Assembly: GCF_001766235.1 (NCBI RefSeq)
Contig: NZ_CP015164.1
Coordinates: 2,766,001-2,830,000, forward strand
Length of the DNA stretch: 64,000 bases
Reading direction: 5' to 3'
Origin: Acetobacter ascendens
GTDB lineage: Bacteria; Pseudomonadota; Alphaproteobacteria; Acetobacterales; Acetobacteraceae
In this document: in pieces, positions 44,279 to 53,741 of the stretch
Position numbering within the stretch: position 1 is the first letter of the stretch
Layout of the letters: every line of letters starts with the position of its first letter
The notes under the pieces: generated by a model
What the model was told of the DNA's origin: nothing
The model's input: only the letters and a program-made list of their open reading frames with translations
Databases searched by the model: none
Translations under genes and position numbers: made by a program

Positions 44279-47044
44279 TTGACCGAGATTTCTGACCAGC
44301 CGGGTGTACCGGAACCCTCAGACTTTCTGCCCGTAACCATTGAGGAGGAGATGCGCTCCTCCTACCTCGCGTATGCGATGTCGGTTATTGTCAGCCGTGC
44401 GCTGCCGGATGTGCGAGATGGTCTTAAGCCTGTTCATCGTCGCATCCTGTATGCCATGCATGAAAGTGGTTTTACCTACGATAAACCTTACCGCAAATCT
44501 GCCCGTGCAGTTGGTGAGGTAATGGGTAAATACCATCCGCATGGTGACTCCTCCATTTATGATGCCATGGTGCGTATGGCTCAGTCTTGGTCCATGCGGG
44601 TCAAGCTGATTGACGGGCAGGGTAACTTTGGCTCGGTGGATGGTGATAGCCCCGCTGCCATGCGTTATACGGAAGCCAGATTGGCCAAGGCTTCCACATT
44701 TCTGCTGAATGATATTGACCGCGATACGGTCGATTTTCAGCCAAACTATGATGAAAGTGAAGAAGAACCAACTGTTCTTCCTGCCACATTCCCAAATCTG
44801 CTGATCAATGGTGCTACGGGTATTGCGGTGGGTATGGCCACCAATATTCCTACGCATAATCCATCAGAAGTTATTGATGCCACGTTGGCGCTTATTGCCA
44901 ATCCAGATCTTTCGCTTGATGATCTGATGGAATATGTGCCGGGGCCAGATTTCCCTACAGGCGGTATTATTCTTGGCCGTTCTGGCATTCGCAGTGCTTT
45001 TGCCACAGGGCGTGGGGCTGTCATTATTCGTGCCAAGGCAGATATTGAAGAAATCCGCAAAGACCGTAAGGCCATTATCGTTACGGAAATTCCGTATCAG
45101 GTTAACAAGGCCACTTTGCAGGAACGCATTGCCGATCTGGTACGCAATAAGCAGATCGAAGGCATTGCCGATATCCGCGATGAATCTGATCGCTCCGGTA
45201 TGCGGGTGGTTATCGAAATCAAGCGTGATGCCACACCGGAAGTGGTGCTGAACCAGCTTTATCGCTTCACGCAGCTTCAGACCTCCTTTGGCGTGAACAT
45301 GCTGGCGCTAGATGGTGGCAAGCCCCGCCTGATGGGCCTGAAGGATGTGCTGGAAGCCTTTATTGCGTTCCGTGAAGAAGTGATTCTGCGTCGTTCGCGG
45401 TTTGAGCTGAACAAGGCGCGTGATCGTGGACACATTTTGGTTGGACTGGTGATTGCCGTTGCCAATATTGATGCAGTCATTGCTTTGATTCGCGGCGCGC
45501 CAGATGCAGCCGCTGCGCGTGAATCCCTGATGGCAGCTCAGTGGAATGCCGCAGATGTAGAGCCCTTGTTGGCCCTAATTCATGACGACGGTAACGTGGT
45601 TGTAGATGGCAAGGTGCGTCTGACAGAAGCACAGGCGCGCGGCATTTTGGAACTGCGCCTGCAACGTCTGACCGGTTTGGAACGAGATAAAATCCAGCAG
45701 GAGCTCTCGGAAGTTGCCTTGCGTATTAACGAGCTTCTGGAAATTATCGGTAGCCACGTCCGCCGTATGGAAGTGCTGCGTGATGAACTTTCTGTAGCAC
45801 GGGCAGAAATTGCTACCCCACGCATGACCGAAATTGCGGATTATGCAGGGGATCAGGATGATGAAAGCCTGATAGAACCCGGCCAGATGGTTGTAACCAT
45901 CACGCGGGAAGGGTTTATTAAACGTACGCCGCTAGATGTGTTCCGGGCACAAAATCGTGGTGGCCGTGGCCGCACGGGTGCCGGCACACGTGGCGATGAT
46001 ATTGTTGTGCGTTCCTTTAATGCGCACACCCATCAGTGGGTCATGTTCTTCTCTTCTGGTGGTAAAGTATATCGTCAAAAGGTCTGGCGTCTGCCAGAAG
46101 CTGGGCCAGCCGCCAAAGGCCGCGCCTTGGTAAACCTGTTGCCAGATTTGGGTTCTGACAGCATTACGGCTGTGCTGCCATTGCCGCAGGATGAGGAATT
46201 GTGGGAAGCCCTACATCTTGTCTTTGCAACGGCCAGCGGTAATGTGCGCCGCAATCGTTTGAGTGATTTCCGCAATATCCGCTCGTCCGGCATGATTGCC
46301 ATGAAGCTGGATGAAGAGGATAGCCTGATAGGCGTTGCTACCTGCCGTGAAGGGCAGGATGTGTTCCTTGCTACACGTGGGGCGCGTTGTATCCGCTTCC
46401 AAATTACCGATGACACATTGCGCGTGTTTGCTGGTCGTGGATCTTCTGGTGTGCGGGGTATCCGCCTTGCAGAAGGTGACCGCGTGATCAACCTTGCTGT
46501 GCTGAACCATGTTGATGCAACAGTAGAAGAACGTTCGGCTTATCTGCGGATGGCGAATGCCAAGCGCAGGGCCGAAAATGCAGCAGAAGCAACTGAGGAA
46601 GATGCAGATACTGTGCAGGCCGATTCGGATGAAGAAGAAGGCAGCAACACAGATGCGCTGCTTTCTCCAGAACGGTTTGCACAGCTTGAAGCTGCTGAAG
46701 AAATTCTGCTGATTGTGAGTGATGGTGGGTTCGGGCGTCGCTCTTCCGCGTATGATTACCGTGTTAGCGGGCGTGGTGGGCAAGGCATTACCAACATGAC
46801 GTTCTCGGCCAACAAGCGCGGGAAAGAAGTGGCTGCTACCTTGCCTGTTCTAGAAGGCACAGATGTGATGCTGGTAACGGATGCGGGCCGCCTTATTCGT
46901 GTGCCGGTTGATCAGGTACGTGTCATGGCGCGTCAGGCTAGTGGAGTGACGTTGTTCCGCCTGAATGATGATGAACGCGTCACCAGTGTCTTCCCCGTTA
47001 TGGATGATGGTGAAGATGAAGCCGGAGAGGCTGAGGGGGAATGA
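44279..47044 (+). CDS. gyrA: DNA gyrase subunit A
   Basis: The DNA breaking and rejoining subunit of gyrase, which introduces negative supercoils. In 921 residues, the catalytic Tyr is at about 130 in [10 protein letters not shown]. The quinolone region reads [10 protein letters not shown], the Ser and Asp of sensitive enzymes. The C-terminal pinwheel repeats are present and a long acidic tail follows ([16 protein letters not shown] within, then [13 protein letters not shown] at the end). The start is a TTG with no strong ribosome binding site. A 12-codon ORF begins at ATG 44260 and overlaps it. Confidence 0.96.
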   Translation: MTEISDQPGVPEPSDFLPVTIEEEMRSSYLAYAMSVIVSRALPDVRDGLKPVHRRILYAMHESGFTYDKPYRKSARAVGEVMGKYHPHGDSSIYDAMVRMAQSWSMRVKLIDGQGNFGSVDGDSPAAMRYTEARLAKASTFLLNDIDRDTVDFQPNYDESEEEPTVLPATFPNLLINGATGIAVGMATNIPTHNPSEVIDATLALIANPDLSLDDLMEYVPGPDFPTGGIILGRSGIRSAFATGRGAVIIRAKADIEEIRKDRKAIIVTEIPYQVNKATLQERIADLVRNKQIEGIADIRDESDRSGMRVVIEIKRDATPEVVLNQLYRFTQLQTSFGVNMLALDGGKPRLMGLKDVLEAFIAFREEVILRRSRFELNKARDRGHILVGLVIAVANIDAVIALIRGAPDAAAARESLMAAQWNAADVEPLLALIHDDGNVVVDGKVRLTEAQARGILELRLQRLTGLERDKIQQELSEVALRINELLEIIGSHVRRMEVLRDELSVARAEIATPRMTEIADYAGDQDDESLIEPGQMVVTITREGFIKRTPLDVFRAQNRGGRGRTGAGTRGDDIVVRSFNAHTHQWVMFFSSGGKVYRQKVWRLPEAGPAAKGRALVNLLPDLGSDSITAVLPLPQDEELWEALHLVFATASGNVRRNRLSDFRNIRSSGMIAMKLDEEDSLIGVATCREGQDVFLATRGARCIRFQITDDTLRVFAGRGSSGVRGIRLAEGDRVINLAVLNHVDATVEERSAYLRMANAKRRAENAAEATEEDADTVQADSDEEEGSNTDALLSPERFAQLEAAEEILLIVSDGGFGRRSSAYDYRVSGRGGQGITNMTFSANKRGKEVAATLPVLEGTDVMLVTDAGRLIRVPVDQVRVMARQASGVTLFRLNDDERVTSVFPVMDDGEDEAGEAEGE

Positions 47045-47580
47045 ACACCCCCGCAGGCTCCGTGCCCAAGCGGGTCGGCTTTTACGCGGGCACGTTTGAT
47101 CCGGTAACGGTTGGTCATCTGGATGTGATTGAACGTGCATCCAGATTGGTGGACCGGCTGGTGATAGGCGTTGCCCATAACCCGGGCAAAAATCCGCTTA
47201 TGCCATTGGATGAGCGGATTGCCTGTGTGGAAGAAGCCTTGCCAGCCATTCGCCAGAACACGGGTGGGGATATTGTGGTGGTGCCATTTGATTCCCTGTT
47301 GGTGAAAGCTGTGCGGGATAATGGCGCAACGCTGATTTTTCGTGGTCTTCGGGTGCTTTCTGATTTTGATTACGAAATCCAGATGAGCGGCGTAAACCGC
47401 AAACTGGATGCCGGAATTGAAAGCGTGTTTCTTATGGCTTCAGAACGCACCCAATTTATTTCTTCCCGTCTGGTGAAAGAAATTGCCAGTTATGGTGGAG
47501 ATATTTCGGAATTTGTAACACCAGGCACACAGGCGCGTTTGTTGGCACGCCTAGCTGACAGGAAAAACGTTTCTGTCTGA
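47041..47580 (+). CDS. coaD: Phosphopantetheine adenylyltransferase
   Basis: Adds AMP from ATP to 4'-phosphopantetheine, the penultimate step of coenzyme A synthesis. The 179-residue protein has the nucleotidyltransferase motif [12 protein letters not shown] (TxxH-type) and [14 protein letters not shown] near the C-terminus. Its ATG overlaps the gyrA stop as ATGA, so the two are translationally coupled. Confidence 0.95.
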   Translation: MNTPAGSVPKRVGFYAGTFDPVTVGHLDVIERASRLVDRLVIGVAHNPGKNPLMPLDERIACVEEALPAIRQNTGGDIVVVPFDSLLVKAVRDNGATLIFRGLRVLSDFDYEIQMSGVNRKLDAGIESVFLMASERTQFISSRLVKEIASYGGDISEFVTPGTQARLLARLADRKNVSV

Positions 47581-47621
47581 AGTGGCAAGCATGGGTGTTG
47601 CAAACACAAGGAGAGTTTCTG

Positions 47622-48113
47622 ATGTCTTCAGAAGATAAAAACGATATCATTCATATGGATATCCCGCACGGTCGCGTCATTATTAAACTGCGTCCGGATC
47701 TGGCCCCCAAGGCTGCGGAACGTATTCGCACGCTGGCGACAGAAGGTTTTTACGATAACGTACCTTTTCATCGTGTTATTCCCGGCTTTATGGCACAGGG
47801 TGGTGACCCAACGGGCACGGGTATGCATGGTAGCAAACTGCCGGATCTGCCTGCAGAATTCACAAACAAAGCCAAGTTTGAACGTGGCACTATCGGCATG
47901 GCTCGGACGTCTGATCCGAACAGTGCTAACAGCCAGTTCTTTATCATGTTTGAACCTTCTCCGCACCTTGATGGTCAGTACACCATTGTGGGTGAAGTGA
48001 TTGAAGGCATGGAAAACGTAGATAAAATCAAACATGCTTCTGGCATGTCCGGCATGGTGAAGGATCCAGATCGGATCTCTCGTATGCGTCCGGCAGTTGG
48101 CGAAAAATCCTGA
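47622..48113 (+). CDS. Cyclophilin-type peptidyl-prolyl isomerase
   Basis: A cytosolic prolyl isomerase. The 163-residue protein has the cyclophilin core: FHRVIPGFMAQGGD, GTIGMARTSDPNSANSQFFI and the Trp-equivalent region HLDGQYTIVGEV. It has no signal peptide. ATG 47622 follows AAGGAGAG. It lies 41 bases after coaD and ends at a terminator. Confidence 0.92.
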   Translation: MSSEDKNDIIHMDIPHGRVIIKLRPDLAPKAAERIRTLATEGFYDNVPFHRVIPGFMAQGGDPTGTGMHGSKLPDLPAEFTNKAKFERGTIGMARTSDPNSANSQFFIMFEPSPHLDGQYTIVGEVIEGMENVDKIKHASGMSGMVKDPDRISRMRPAVGEKS

Positions 48114-48130
48114 TTTTTCGAATATCTGCA

Positions 48131-48167
48131 AAAAAGCGTCACTCCCATTGGGGTGGCGCTTTTTTTA
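48131..48167 (+). terminator. Intrinsic terminator after the cyclophilin gene
   Basis: An 11-bp hairpin (AGCGTCACTCC with GGGGTGGCGCT, including G-T pairs) with a CATT loop, five As before and a run of seven Ts after. Confidence 0.88.
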
Positions 48168-48301
48168 TGTCTGAAACCAATCAAACCATCTGATTTTACA
48201 GGAATGGCACAAAATTCTCTCTACTGCTTGACAGAGGCAAGGTAATCCGTTTAGGAACACCTCCATCGCGCAGGCATTAAGTTTTGCACGGTTAAAGGTG
48301 T

Positions 48302-48377
48302 GAGCCGGTAGCTCAGTTGGTAGAGCATTCGACTTTTAATCGAATGGTCGAGGGTTCGAGTCCCTCCCGGCTCACCA
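48302..48377 (+). tRNA. tRNA-Lys (anticodon UUU)
   Basis: A full 76-base cloverleaf including the encoded CCA. The acceptor GAGCCGG pairs with CCGGCTC. The anticodon arm TTCGA-CTTTTAA-TCGAA gives anticodon TTT. The T arm contains GGTTCGAGTCC. It is a single gene with about 120 bases of spacer before it. Confidence 0.97.
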
Positions 48378-48429
48378 TTTTAAAATCTTCCAAAATATAA
48401 AGATAGTTTTAGCTCATATATTCCTTGGG

Positions 48430-49347
48430 CTATGCCGCTTTTTCCCATGGTGGAATCGGGCCATAGCATTGAGCAAGATAATCAATCATGGCACGGACTT
48501 TTAAGGGAATACTCGTGCCGGGAGCATAAACGGCGTGTAAGTCTGGCCCCGGTGTGGTGGAGTAATCCAGTGATAAAGCAATAAGTTGGCCTTGTTGCAG
48601 TTCTTGGCTCACAACAAAAAGCGGTAAATAAGCAATGCCAGCACCGGCTACGGCAGCTTCCCGCAAGGCATCTCCATTATTGGCGGAGAGCAGACCGGAA
48701 ACAGAAACGGTTTTTTCTCCACTTTCTCCAAAATGCCAGCGCGATGCGCTGTTGTTCCCGCTAAGGGTGTATCCAAGGCAATTATGATGCTGCAATTCAT
48801 CCACATGCGTGGGTGTGCCTGTCTTTACCAGATAGGTAGGGGAGGCACAGATAACCATACGCACAGCAGCCAATTTACGTGCACGCAATGTGCTGGCTGT
48901 TAGATTGCGGATGCGCAGCGTAAGATCCCAGCCTTCCTCAACCAGATCTACGGGTCTGTCATTCAGGCCAAGTTCCACCTGAACTTGCGGATACTTTCTG
49001 CTAAATTCTGGCAAATAAGGTGCAACATACCGTATGGCGAAGGAAACAGGAGCATTCAGGCGTAGTTGCCCACGCGGCTCGCGGTATTGTTCGCTTACGG
49101 TTTGTTCCATGTTTTCCACATCAGCCAGAATTCGCTGACAGCTTTCCAAAAATAGGCGTCCTGCTTCGGTTAAGGAAAGATGCCGCGTACTGCGATGAAA
49201 AAGAGAAACTCCTAATCGTGTTTCCAGCGCCGTAACATGTTTAGTCACCATTGTTGGGGAAAGCGCCATAACACGCGCGGCCCCAGTAAAGCTGCCCGCA
49301 GCTACAACTTTGACAAAAATCTGCATACTGGTGATGCGATCCAGCAT
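48430..49347 (-). CDS. LysR-family transcriptional regulator
   Basis: A 305-residue LysR regulator with an N-terminal winged helix-turn-helix (SFTGAARVMALSPTMVTKHVTALETRL, residues about 18-45) and an effector domain from about 90. The effector end PPWEKAA and the FRST-type segment HRSTRHLSLTEAG place it in the broad DmlR-like group. It is transcribed away from the exported TPR protein and may control it or itself. Its ligand cannot be inferred. Confidence 0.92.
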   Translation of the reverse strand: MLDRITSMQIFVKVVAAGSFTGAARVMALSPTMVTKHVTALETRLGVSLFHRSTRHLSLTEAGRLFLESCQRILADVENMEQTVSEQYREPRGQLRLNAPVSFAIRYVAPYLPEFSRKYPQVQVELGLNDRPVDLVEEGWDLTLRIRNLTASTLRARKLAAVRMVICASPTYLVKTGTPTHVDELQHHNCLGYTLSGNNSASRWHFGESGEKTVSVSGLLSANNGDALREAAVAGAGIAYLPLFVVSQELQQGQLIALSLDYSTTPGPDLHAVYAPGTSIPLKVRAMIDYLAQCYGPIPPWEKAA

Positions 49348-49468
49348 TTATAGTGCCACAGCATGATGGAAACGGTTGGTTTTTTCTAGCATAGGCTGTG
49401 GCTCCTTTGTCATGCAGGCCGTATGCTGCCAAAAGCGGCATTGCAGCATGTTTGAGGTTGGAGGAGAT

Positions 49469-51838
49469 GTGGCAACAGGTAAATCTGTAATGGGCAAATA
49501 TATGTGCGGAATGCTTTCTGCCTATTTATTGTTGCCCATGTTGCCGGCTGAGGCGGGTGAAGATGGCCTGCATGCTCTTCCCGTTCCTGCAGTGCAGGAA
49601 GAATCGCTGGATGGTCAACAAGGAGCATCTCTTTTTCTGCCTATCGGGGCGGAGGTTGCTCTTGCAGCTTTTTGGTCTGGATCTGATCTACTGATAGTTG
49701 CAGATCGTCCCGTAGCATCTTTGGCTCACAATTTTACAGGCCAGGGCATCTTTGCGGATACGGATGTTACGGTTCTGGAAAACGCAACTATTCTGCGTGT
49801 TCATGTGCCATCTCATCCGCATATTGCTCTGCGCAAAAAGCTGGATGGCTGGTTGTTGGTGCAACTTCCAAAAGACGATTCAGGTAGCGTAAGGTCTGCA
49901 CCGCCTGCGGTTATGATGCCAGAAGGCATTCTGTTTTCGCAAAAACAGTCTGGGCATATTATTTCATTTCCAGATCCAACGACCGGCGCACGTTTGCTGA
50001 TTGCGCCATCTGTCATGGAAACTGGATATCGCTCTTCCTATCGTGCCATAGGGTACGGCGTTCGTGAATCTGCCCAAGGTGTTGTAGTGGCAGCAGATTC
50101 ATCACAGATCAAATTGGATCCTGTTGCAGATAAAGGCGTGTTTCTTTCTGCATTGGGGCTGGATGCTTTGCCAGTAGGGCAGGGAACGCCAGAAACGACA
50201 CCCATAGAAGGTGGGTTGGACTGGTTCTGGCTCGGGCTACGTTCTGCATCAGTTGCTGTTTTACAAAAGGACTGGCTTGCCGCAAAGATTGACGCCGCAA
50301 AAGCACTGCCTTCTTTGCGGTGGCCTGCGCAGGTTGCTGCTGCACGCGCTGCTTTTGCCGACGGGCACCCAGAAGATGCATGGCATCTTGTCAAGAATAT
50401 GCCCCAGCGTTCTGAACCGGGCGGCCCACCAACAGGAGTGCTTTTTCTGCGGGCTTGCGCAGCGTTGTTAAGCCACGATGTAAATGCTGCGGCACTCGTT
50501 TTGGCACAAATGGATGGGGCTGCTCCAGAACTGGAGATATGGCATGCGCTGTATTTGATGTTGAGTGGCGCAAACAGCAGGGATGCCTCTGTTCTGCTTG
50601 CACGCCATTACGAACAGATACTGCACTATCCACAACCGTTGCGTGATCTGCTTCTTCCGCAGGTTATAAATTATATTGCGCGTTATGGTACAGATGAAGC
50701 CGCTCTAATTCTCGAACCTCTGCCTACTGATGGTGTTTATGATCTTGCGCGTGCGCACATGCAGGACCGTGAAGGAAATGCAGAAACAGCACGCGTTACA
50801 CTGGAGAATCTGACCGCTGCGGCAGACCCGGAAAAAGCTGCTTATGCACGTGCAGATCTGGTGAGCTTTTTGTTGCGGCATGATCAGATTGATGCGGGTA
50901 TGGCTGCGGAGAGCTTTCAAAACCTTCTTGAAGGAAAAGAAGGCGTTGGGAAAGTTGTGTCTTCTGCGCGCGCATATACCAATTTCTTATTGTCTTCAGC
51001 GCTTGTGCAATGCGGTCGGGCGAGGCAGGCTTTAACTGTGCTGGATGGACTTTCTGCCTCAGCACAAATACCACAAGACAGGTTGGAGGCTTTGCGACGC
51101 CAGGCCCTGTATGTGCTTGCGTTCAATACTCTGCCATCCGGCAAAGCTGTGAGCGGAGAGGATGGGGCATTATCGGCAGAGCAACGGGTGCATATTTTGC
51201 AGATCCAACTGCCTTTACTGGAAGATAATATATCCAAGGCAAAACTGTTGAGAGGCTACGGAACGCTTCTATTACAGATAGGACAAGCCAATGCTGCCGT
51301 TATGGCGTTCAAACAAGCGGTGGTGCTGACGGCTGATCCGGTAGCGCGAGCAGAAATACAGGAGCAAATTGTTCAGGCAGCTTTTAAGGCAGGCAATGTG
51401 AATGCAGCCATGGAAGCATTGGAGCAAAGCACTGTGCCCGGTTTGCCAGAGGATATGGCTGCGCGCCGCCATTATGATGAAGCACATCTTGCACTTACCA
51501 AAGGGGATAGAGCCGGCGCATTGGCCCTGCTGGCGGATGATGAATCCGACACAGGTTTAGAATTGCGCGGGCAATTGTATGAGCAAGGCAAGCAATGGGC
51601 AGATGCTGTGCGCGTTGTGGGCCGTTTGGCCAGCCGAGCTTTGCCAGAAACTGGAGCTTTAACACAGCAGCAGCAAGATCTTGCTATGCAGCTTGCTGCC
51701 GATTCTGCCGCAGCACATGATGCAGATACTTTGCTGCGCCTTAAGGCTTGGTTGGCGGGGCGAACGCTGGGAAAAGAGCAGGATCGCCAGTTTGACATGC
51801 TTGTGAAACAAACTGTGCATTCTTCTGCAGAGCGTTGA
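49469..51838 (+). CDS. Exported tetratricopeptide-repeat protein of unknown function
   Basis: A protein of about 789 residues that I do not recognise. After a signal peptide (YMCGMLSAYLLLPMLPAEA) there is a beta-rich N-terminal part (about residues 40-230). A long alpha-helical region then shows TPR-like pairs such as DWLAAKIDAAKALPSL, AFADGHPEDAWHLVKNM and AAVMAFKQAVVLTADP. It would be periplasmic. I chose GTG 49469 because GGAGG lies 4 bases upstream. ATG 49448 and ATG 49490 are alternatives, and the frame is open to 49376. A LysR regulator lies divergent; speD follows 154 bases downstream. Confidence 0.75.
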   Translation: MATGKSVMGKYMCGMLSAYLLLPMLPAEAGEDGLHALPVPAVQEESLDGQQGASLFLPIGAEVALAAFWSGSDLLIVADRPVASLAHNFTGQGIFADTDVTVLENATILRVHVPSHPHIALRKKLDGWLLVQLPKDDSGSVRSAPPAVMMPEGILFSQKQSGHIISFPDPTTGARLLIAPSVMETGYRSSYRAIGYGVRESAQGVVVAADSSQIKLDPVADKGVFLSALGLDALPVGQGTPETTPIEGGLDWFWLGLRSASVAVLQKDWLAAKIDAAKALPSLRWPAQVAAARAAFADGHPEDAWHLVKNMPQRSEPGGPPTGVLFLRACAALLSHDVNAAALVLAQMDGAAPELEIWHALYLMLSGANSRDASVLLARHYEQILHYPQPLRDLLLPQVINYIARYGTDEAALILEPLPTDGVYDLARAHMQDREGNAETARVTLENLTAAADPEKAAYARADLVSFLLRHDQIDAGMAAESFQNLLEGKEGVGKVVSSARAYTNFLLSSALVQCGRARQALTVLDGLSASAQIPQDRLEALRRQALYVLAFNTLPSGKAVSGEDGALSAEQRVHILQIQLPLLEDNISKAKLLRGYGTLLLQIGQANAAVMAFKQAVVLTADPVARAEIQEQIVQAAFKAGNVNAAMEALEQSTVPGLPEDMAARRHYDEAHLALTKGDRAGALALLADDESDTGLELRGQLYEQGKQWADAVRVVGRLASRALPETGALTQQQQDLAMQLAADSAAAHDADTLLRLKAWLAGRTLGKEQDRQFDMLVKQTVHSSAER

Positions 51839-51922
51839 TTATTCTGTATTTTGGGGTGGCGTGTTTCTGAAAAATTTATGAAACACGTAAATAATGCTTG
51901 CAACGTAAGCGCAGGGGTCCTA

Positions 51923-51960
51923 CCAAGCGCGCTCTTGGCCCAAGGGGGCAATTTTTGCCC
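51923..51960 (+). promoter_or_regulatory. Two small hairpins in the speD leader
   Basis: CCAAG-CGCGCT-CTTGG is followed closely by GGGCAA-TTT-TTGCCC, about 30 bases before the speD start. There is no T-run after the second stem. They may form a regulatory leader, since polyamine genes are often controlled after transcription starts. I could not match a known riboswitch. Confidence 0.35.
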
Positions 51961-51992
51961 AACAGGCTGTCTACTGGTTTGGGGGTACGTCA

Positions 51993-52460
51993 ATGAACGC
52001 ACTTGCTCAACTGGGGATGGTCTCGGAACACCCGAGCAATAACCAGGCATTTTCTGTTCCGGTCTCGTCTGCTGACGAAGAGCGTAAAGATTACTTCGTC
52101 GAAAAGAATGGCGAGAAGTTTGCAGGTACTCACCTGCTTGTCGATATGTGGGGCGCCACAAATCTGGATGATCCAGAAAAAATCGACGCAACACTGTGCG
52201 AAGCAGCGAGAGCTGCCGGGGCCACAATCCTGCACAGTCATTTCCATCATTTTTCACCCAATGGAGGTGTTTCTGGCGTGGTGGTGCTGGCTGAAAGCCA
52301 TATTTCCATTCACACATGGCCAGAACGCGACTTTGCTGCGGTGGACATCTTTATGTGTGGTGCGTGTGATCCGCACCTGTCCATCCCTGTTATGCAGCGT
52401 CTTTTTCAGGCTAAGCGGCTTGAAGTGGATGAAGAACGCCGTGGCCGCGTAGTTGCCTAA
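51993..52460 (+). CDS. speD: S-adenosylmethionine decarboxylase proenzyme
   Basis: Makes decarboxylated SAM, the aminopropyl donor for spermidine. It is a self-cleaving pyruvoyl enzyme, cut between E101 and S102 in VVVLAESHISIHTWPE. The catalytic Cys region MCGACDP follows. The 155 residues have an N-terminal extension of about 40 residues before GTHLLVDMWG, longer than the shortest bacterial forms. It is followed by speE after 111 bases containing a hairpin. Confidence 0.94.
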   Translation: MNALAQLGMVSEHPSNNQAFSVPVSSADEERKDYFVEKNGEKFAGTHLLVDMWGATNLDDPEKIDATLCEAARAAGATILHSHFHHFSPNGGVSGVVVLAESHISIHTWPERDFAAVDIFMCGACDPHLSIPVMQRLFQAKRLEVDEERRGRVVA

Positions 52461-52500
52461 AGGCTGTTTTTCTTAAAGTTGTAAAACTCTGTTTGACGGT

Positions 52501-52539
52501 CGTGCTGATACAGTTCTGAAAAAGGGCGGTGTCAGCACG
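52501..52539 (+). promoter_or_regulatory. Hairpin in the speD-speE spacer
   Basis: An 11-bp stem (CGTGCTGATAC with GTGTCAGCACG, one G-T pair) and a 17-base loop. It lies after the speD stop and 32 bases before the speE start. It could set the ratio of the two proteins by processing or partial termination. Confidence 0.45.
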
Positions 52540-52571
52540 GCCCATCTGCGTATGTGGAAGATAAAGCTGGT

Positions 52572-53444
52572 ATGGCAGAAACATGGATTGAAGAAACCCT
52601 GTACGATAACTGGGGGCAGCGGTTCCGTGTGGTAAAGGAACTGGCGCGCACGCGTAGCCCGTTTCAGGATATTGTTGTTTTTGAAAGTGACTCCCACGGT
52701 CGTGTGCTCATGCTGGATGGCGTGGTGCAGATTACCGAGAAGGATGAATTTGTTTATCAGGAAATGCTCACGCATGTTCCGCTGTTTACACATGCCAACC
52801 CGAAAAATGTGCTGATTATTGGCGCAGGGGATGGCGGTGTTCTGCGCCGCGTTCTGGAACATCCCGGCATCGAAAAAGCCGTGATGGTGGAAATTGATGG
52901 TGCTGTAATAGAACTTTCAAAACAGCATCTTCCTTCTATCGCCGGTGATGCATGGAACAACTCACGCGCGGAAGTGATTGTGGGGGATGGGATAGATTAC
53001 GTTGCGCGCGCGGCGGATGCCTCGTTTGACGTGATTATTGTTGATAGCACAGACCCGATAGGGGTGGGCGAAGTGCTGTTTACAGATTCCTTTTACGAAC
53101 ACTGCGCACGTATCCTGACCGCTGAAGGGCTGATTGTGAACCAGTGTGGCGTGCCCTTTATGCAGGCGGATGAACTGCATGAAACCAGCGTGCGACGTGC
53201 CAAATTCTTTCCGCATGTGTCTGCCTATGTGGCCGCTGTGCCAACCTATGTAGGTGGGTTCATGACACTAGGGATCGCCAGTAAGGGCAGCAACCTGCAA
53301 GCGCAGGATGTGGAACAGGTGCGAGCCCGTGCGCAGGAAGCTGGTATTTTGGGGAAAACCCAGTACTGGACGCCTGAAATTCACGTAGGGTCTTTTAATC
53401 TGCCACCGTATATTGCCAAGCATCTGCCCAAGGTTGCTGGCTAA
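52572..53444 (+). CDS. speE: Spermidine synthase
   Basis: Transfers an aminopropyl group from decarboxylated SAM to putrescine. The 290-residue protein has the Rossmann motif IIGAGDGGVLRRVLEHP and VMVEIDGAVIELSKQHL. The catalytic region IIVDSTDPIGVGEVLF follows. I chose MAETWIEETLYDNWGQRF as the start; the frame is open 6 codons further to a GTG at 52554. It works with speD upstream. Confidence 0.93.
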   Translation: MAETWIEETLYDNWGQRFRVVKELARTRSPFQDIVVFESDSHGRVLMLDGVVQITEKDEFVYQEMLTHVPLFTHANPKNVLIIGAGDGGVLRRVLEHPGIEKAVMVEIDGAVIELSKQHLPSIAGDAWNNSRAEVIVGDGIDYVARAADASFDVIIVDSTDPIGVGEVLFTDSFYEHCARILTAEGLIVNQCGVPFMQADELHETSVRRAKFFPHVSAYVAAVPTYVGGFMTLGIASKGSNLQAQDVEQVRARAQEAGILGKTQYWTPEIHVGSFNLPPYIAKHLPKVAG

Positions 53445-53453
53445 TTGTCGCGC

Positions 53454-53499
53454 CAGGAACCGTGATTGACTTGAAAGCGAAATGATGTCACGGTTCCTG
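53454..53499 (+). terminator. 12-bp hairpin after speE, abutting the glycine riboswitch
   Basis: A perfect 12-bp stem (CAGGAACCGTGA with its complement) and a 22-base loop. It ends 1 base before the first riboswitch aptamer. It has no T-run. It may end the speDE transcript or be part of the riboswitch leader. Confidence 0.45.
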
Positions 53500-53500
53500 A

Positions 53501-53649
53501 ACGCAGAGGGAGAGACTGGCCTAGCCAGCGCCGAAGGAGCAACCGCCCCGGAAACTCTCAGGCAGAAGGCCCCTGCGTTTTAAAACTTCTGGAGAGAGGT
53601 GCAATCGCACCCGCCGACGGGATAGCGATCTCAGGCAAAAGCACAGAAG
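53501..53649 (+). promoter_or_regulatory. Tandem glycine riboswitch
   Basis: Two adjacent glycine aptamers in the gcvT leader, normally switching the cleavage system on when glycine is high. The first is closed by P1 ACGCAG / CTGCGT and contains GGGAGAGACTGG, CGCCGAAGGAGCAA and ACTCTCAGGCAGAAGG. The second is closed by CTTCTG / CAGAAG and contains GGAGAGAGGTG, CGCCGACGGG and ATCTCAGGCAAAAG. The order and cores match the known tandem class. Expression platform: the roughly 90 bases before gcvT. Confidence 0.93.
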
Positions 53650-53741
53650 GGGCAGCGGATTGTGTAATCCGGAGCCTCGTGTTGTGCTGATGTGTCTGTC
53701 AGATTGCAGTGGGTTCCGGCCTTTTTGGCAAGGCGGCGTGC

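Noticed and set aside
52495..52520. Possible promoter TTGACG with GATACA before speE
   Set aside because: The spacing between the two boxes is about 8 bases, far too short for a sigma-70 promoter.
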